A stretch of DNA of 64,000 nt, taken from Gilichinskyi gelida. Its GTDB lineage: Bacteria > Acidobacteriota > Thermoanaerobaculia > Gp7-AA8. The notes under the pieces are model-generated. The model did no database searches. It saw only the letters and a list, made by a program, of their open reading frames with translations, and was not told where the DNA came from. The stretch covers positions 62,001 through 126,000 of the forward strand of contig JBBPII010000006.1 in NCBI GenBank assembly GCA_038040385.1. Direction: 5' to 3'. Below, in pieces: positions 61,396 to 64,000 of this stretch; the first letter of the stretch is position 1; the number at the start of each line of letters is the position of its first letter. A program made the translations under genes and the position numbers.

Positions 61396-62580
61396 TTATA
61401 CCCGCAGCACCTCCACTCCCGGCAAAGCCGCCCCACTTATGAACTCCAGCGACGCGCCGCCGCCGGTCGAAATGTGGTTGATCTTCTCCGCGAACCCCGA
61501 GGCCTTCACCGCCTCCACCGACTCGCCGCCGCCGACGATGCTGATGGCGCGCGAGTCGGCCACCGCTTTAGCCATGGCCATCGTCCCCTTGGCGAATTGC
61601 TCCTTCTCGAACACACCCATCGGGCCGTTCCAGAATATGGTCCGCGCGCCGGCGATCTGCGAGGCGTACTGATTGATGGTCCGTGGGCCGATGTCGACGG
61701 CCATCATCCCGTGCGGGACGCCATCGGCGACGCCGACGGTCTTGACGTCGGTCGGCTGGTCGAGCGAGTTGGTGATGGTGAGGTCGCTCGGCAGCAGGAT
61801 CATCGCCTCGCGGCCGGCCAGCAGGCGCGCGGCGACGTCGAGCGATTCGGTATCCACCAGCGAGTTGCCCATCCGCATCCCCTTCGCGGCGAGGAAGGTG
61901 TTGGCCATCCCGCCGCCGATCACCAGCGTATCGGCGAGCTTGACCAGCGCCTGGAGCGGCTCGATCTTGCCGGCGATTTTCGCGCCGCCGAGGAGGGCCA
62001 GGAAGGGATGCTCGATGTTGGTGGTGACCTTCTGCAGGAAGTCGATCTCTTTCGCCATCAGCAGGCCGCCGGCGGTTCGCTCGGTTGGGAAGAGGCGCGG
62101 CAGGGCTTGGATCGAGGCGTGCGCTCGATGCGAGCCGCCGAAGGCGTCGTTGACGTAGACCTCGCCCAACTTGCGCAGCTCGCCGGCGAACTGCTGATCG
62201 TTCTCCTCCTCCTCGGCGTGAAAGCGGAGGTTTTCCAGGAGGAGGACTTCGCCGGCCTGCAGCGCCGCGGCCTTCGTCGTCGCCTCGTCGCCGACGCAGT
62301 CGTCCGCCCACTGCACGTCGATGGCGAGAAGCTCGGCGAGCCTGGCGCGCACCGGCTCCAGCGAGTACTTCGGATCGCGCTCGCCCTTGGGGCGCCCGAG
62401 GTGCGAAGCGATGACGATGGGACAGCCTGCGTCGCGGAGGCGGCGAAGGGTGGGCAGGGTCTCCTCGATGCGCGTGGCGTCGGCGACGCGCGCGCCGTCC
62501 AACGGCACGTTGTAGTCGGCGCGGTAGAAGACGCGGGCGGGGAGGGTTCGGAGGTCGTCGAGGGTGCGGATCTTGATCAT
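61396..62580 (-). CDS. pgk: Phosphoglycerate kinase
   Basis: 394-aa glycolytic enzyme transferring phosphate from 1,3-bisphosphoglycerate to ADP. YRADYNVPL (about 19-27), ASHLGRPKG (about 60), LLENLRFHAEEE, LLGGAKIAGKI (about 190-200) and the C-terminal GGGESVEAV and STGGGASLEF are all present. ATG 62580 chosen; ATG 62598 is possible. Same strand and 19 bp downstream of gap, so an operon. Confidence 0.97.
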   Translation of the reverse strand: MIKIRTLDDLRTLPARVFYRADYNVPLDGARVADATRIEETLPTLRRLRDAGCPIVIASHLGRPKGERDPKYSLEPVRARLAELLAIDVQWADDCVGDEATTKAAALQAGEVLLLENLRFHAEEEENDQQFAGELRKLGEVYVNDAFGGSHRAHASIQALPRLFPTERTAGGLLMAKEIDFLQKVTTNIEHPFLALLGGAKIAGKIEPLQALVKLADTLVIGGGMANTFLAAKGMRMGNSLVDTESLDVAARLLAGREAMILLPSDLTITNSLDQPTDVKTVGVADGVPHGMMAVDIGPRTINQYASQIAGARTIFWNGPMGVFEKEQFAKGTMAMAKAVADSRAISIVGGGESVEAVKASGFAEKINHISTGGGASLEFISGAALPGVEVLRV

Positions 62581-62599
62581 GGTTGCGCGACGATTCATC

Positions 62600-63616
62600 C
62601 TACGTACGCGCAAGCGATTCCTGCTTCACCCGCGCCACGTACGCGACCAGATCGAGAATGCGGTTCGAGTATCCCCACTCGTTGTCGTACCACGCCAGGA
62701 TCTTGTGCATGTGCGGGTCGACCGAGCGGGTGAACGTCGTGTCGACGATCGAGGAGTGCGCGTTGTGATTGAAGTCGACCGAAACGAGCTGTTCGTCGGA
62801 GTAGGTGAGGATGCCGCTGAGCGATCCCTTCGACTCGTCGCGAATCACCTGGTTGATCTCCTCGGCGGTGGTGGCCTTCTCGGTGTGGAAGGTCAGATCG
62901 ACCAGCGAGACGTTGGGCGTCGGGACGCGCACCGAAATGCCGTCGAACTTCCCCTTCAGCTCGGGGAGCACCAGGCCGACCGCGGCGGCGGCGCCGGTGG
63001 AGGTGGGGATCATCGACAGCGCGGCGGCGCGGCCGCGCCGGACGTCCTTGTGCGGCAGGTCGAGGATCTCCTGGTCGTTGGTGTAGGAGTGGATGGTGGT
63101 CATGATTCCCATGGTGATGCGGAAGCGTTCGTGGAGCACCTTCGCCACCGGCGCGAGGCAGTTGGTGGTGCACGAGGCGTTGGAGATGATCTTGTGCTTC
63201 GCCGGATCGTAGGCGTTCTCGTTCACACCCATACAAAAGGTGGCGTCGGCGTCCTTCGACGGCGCGGAGATGATGACGGTCTCCACGCGATGCCGCGACG
63301 CCTTGTCCTTCGAGGTGAAGCGCCCCGACGACTCGACCACGATCTCCGCGCCCGCTTCCTGCCAGGGGATGTCGGCAGGATCGGGTTTGGAATGGACGCG
63401 CAACTCCTTGCCGTCGATGATCACGCCGTTGTCGGAATGCGTGATCTTGTTGGGGATGGTGCGGTGCACCGAGTCGTACTTGAGCAGGTAGGCCAGAGTG
63501 GCCGCGTCCGTCAGGTCATTGACGGCGACGAATTCGATGTCGAGATGCCGCTCCAGCGCCGCGCGCATTACGTTGCGCCCGATGCGACCGAAGCCGTTGA
63601 TGCCGACCCGTACCAT
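62600..63616 (-). CDS. gap: Glyceraldehyde-3-phosphate dehydrogenase
   Basis: 338-aa NAD(P)-dependent dehydrogenase. Rossmann start VRVGINGFGRIGRNVMRAA, catalytic Cys in SNASCTTNCLAP (about 154), RGRAAALSMIPTSTGAAAA (about 200) and the C-terminal WYDNEWGYSNRILDL. ATG 63616 directly precedes the fingerprint. Forms an operon with pgk. Confidence 0.97.
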   Translation of the reverse strand: MVRVGINGFGRIGRNVMRAALERHLDIEFVAVNDLTDAATLAYLLKYDSVHRTIPNKITHSDNGVIIDGKELRVHSKPDPADIPWQEAGAEIVVESSGRFTSKDKASRHRVETVIISAPSKDADATFCMGVNENAYDPAKHKIISNASCTTNCLAPVAKVLHERFRITMGIMTTIHSYTNDQEILDLPHKDVRRGRAAALSMIPTSTGAAAAVGLVLPELKGKFDGISVRVPTPNVSLVDLTFHTEKATTAEEINQVIRDESKGSLSGILTYSDEQLVSVDFNHNAHSSIVDTTFTRSVDPHMHKILAWYDNEWGYSNRILDLVAYVARVKQESLART

Positions 63617-63660
63617 GGAGCCTCCAGAAAACGCCGGTAGTATAACGACCGATTCGTACG

Positions 63661-63706
63661 CCGTTGGCCGTTGACCGTTCGTCGTTTCTCGGTCAACGGC
63701 CAACGG
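63661..63706. repeat. Inverted repeat, GGCCGTTGACCG family
   Basis: Perfect 17-bp arms 63661-63677 and 63690-63706. The core GGCCGTTGACCG and complement is the same as at 46122-46164. Followed by ACGGCAA units up to mtnA. Confidence 0.88.
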
Positions 63707-63726
63707 CAAACGGCAAACGGCGAACA

Positions 63727-64000
63727 ATGAGCGTCGAACCGATTCGGTGGCAGGACAACAAGCTGCAACTTCTCGACCAGCGCAAGTTGCCGCGCGAGGT
63801 GGTGTGGGTGACGTGCAGCGACGCTGGTGAGGTCGCGCGCGCCATCCGCGACATGGTGGTGCGCGGCGCGCCGGCCATCGGCGTCGCGGCGGCGTTCGGC
63901 ATCGCCCTCGCCGCCCTGCGAGGCGATGACGTCCGCGCCGCCGCGGCCGAGCTGCGCAGTGCGCGCCCTACGGCGGTGAACCTCGCCTGGGCCGTCGACC
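63727..64000 (+). CDS. mtnA: S-methyl-5-thioribose-1-phosphate isomerase, partial
   Basis: First 91 codons of a methionine-salvage enzyme converting MTR-1-P to MTRu-1-P; the gene runs off the right edge. The start MSVEPIRWQDNKLQLLDQRKLP and the block AIRDMVVRGAPAIGVAAAFG (active-site RGAPAIG) are clear. Divergent from gap, separated by the inverted repeat at 63661. Confidence 0.92.
   Translation, partial: MSVEPIRWQDNKLQLLDQRKLPREVVWVTCSDAGEVARAIRDMVVRGAPAIGVAAAFGIALAALRGDDVRAAAAELRSARPTAVNLAWAVD

Overview
The window is high-GC bacterial chromosome in two parts. Positions 1 to about 26,240 are an integrated mobile island that continues off the left edge. Positions 26,243 to 64,000 are ordinary chromosome with its own REP elements and insertion scars. 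Several points suggest an Acidobacteriota bacterium, perhaps Thermoanaerobaculia: a secreted trypsin-like protease with a C-terminal domain I associate with that group, adjacent gap and pgk genes, a HAIR-type heat-shock operator before clpB, and leaderless promoters. This placement is inference from protein style, not a computed assignment.

Island (1-26,240). The right end is a tRNA-Asn gene (26,243-26,318, minus strand) with an excisionase-like gene and a tyrosine integrase next to it, so the element sits at the tRNA 3' end. Cargo from left to right: a partial Cap4-like nuclease/P-loop ATPase; a membrane protein resembling M48 peptidases without the zinc site; a TM0106-type RecB-like nuclease; a TerY-P triad (vWA, PP2C, kinase) plus a zinc-finger protein; a replication-relaxation-like protein; a row of five small proteins with a 171-bp intergenic repeat; a tightly coupled seven-gene operon built round a HerA/VirD4-like ATPase with membrane proteins and a vWA lipoprotein; a type IIG restriction-modification enzyme; and, across a hairpin-rich 456-bp divergent region, an unknown gene, a YhhQ-type queuosine-precursor transporter and a SAM methyltransferase. 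No relaxase or full type IV secretion system is visible. Two or three island genes appear to start at CTG, and many have a TWAC or TAG motif 14-16 nt before the start codon.

Chromosome (26,243-64,000). Region by region: nitrilase; a ferritin-like protein beside a large KatE catalase; tRNA-Cys; a HhH-GPD glycosylase; rlmN and thpR converging in a REP palindrome; an aspartase-like lyase and two-subunit class I fumarase separated by an assembly gap; a VapC-type toxin-antitoxin pair; a GT2 glycosyltransferase; clpB under a HAIR operator; membrane proteins; the secreted protease; asnB; an M28 peptidase. A scarred segment (48.7-53.5 kb) has an integron-type integrase without a start codon, a broken IS110 transposase, IS-end repeats and a DUF4160/DUF2442 pair. 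After it come a FtsB-like gene, purB, rlpA, ndk, a hybrid-membrane histidine kinase, a RAYT transposase between perfect 34-bp inverted REP repeats, a sugar nucleotidyltransferase, a CYTH protein, pgk, gap and the start of mtnA.

Functional links: the island carries several defence-type modules around a mobility core. On the chromosome, aspartase plus fumarase would turn aspartate into malate, gap-pgk is a glycolytic pair, and catalase with a ferritin-like protein fits peroxide and iron handling.
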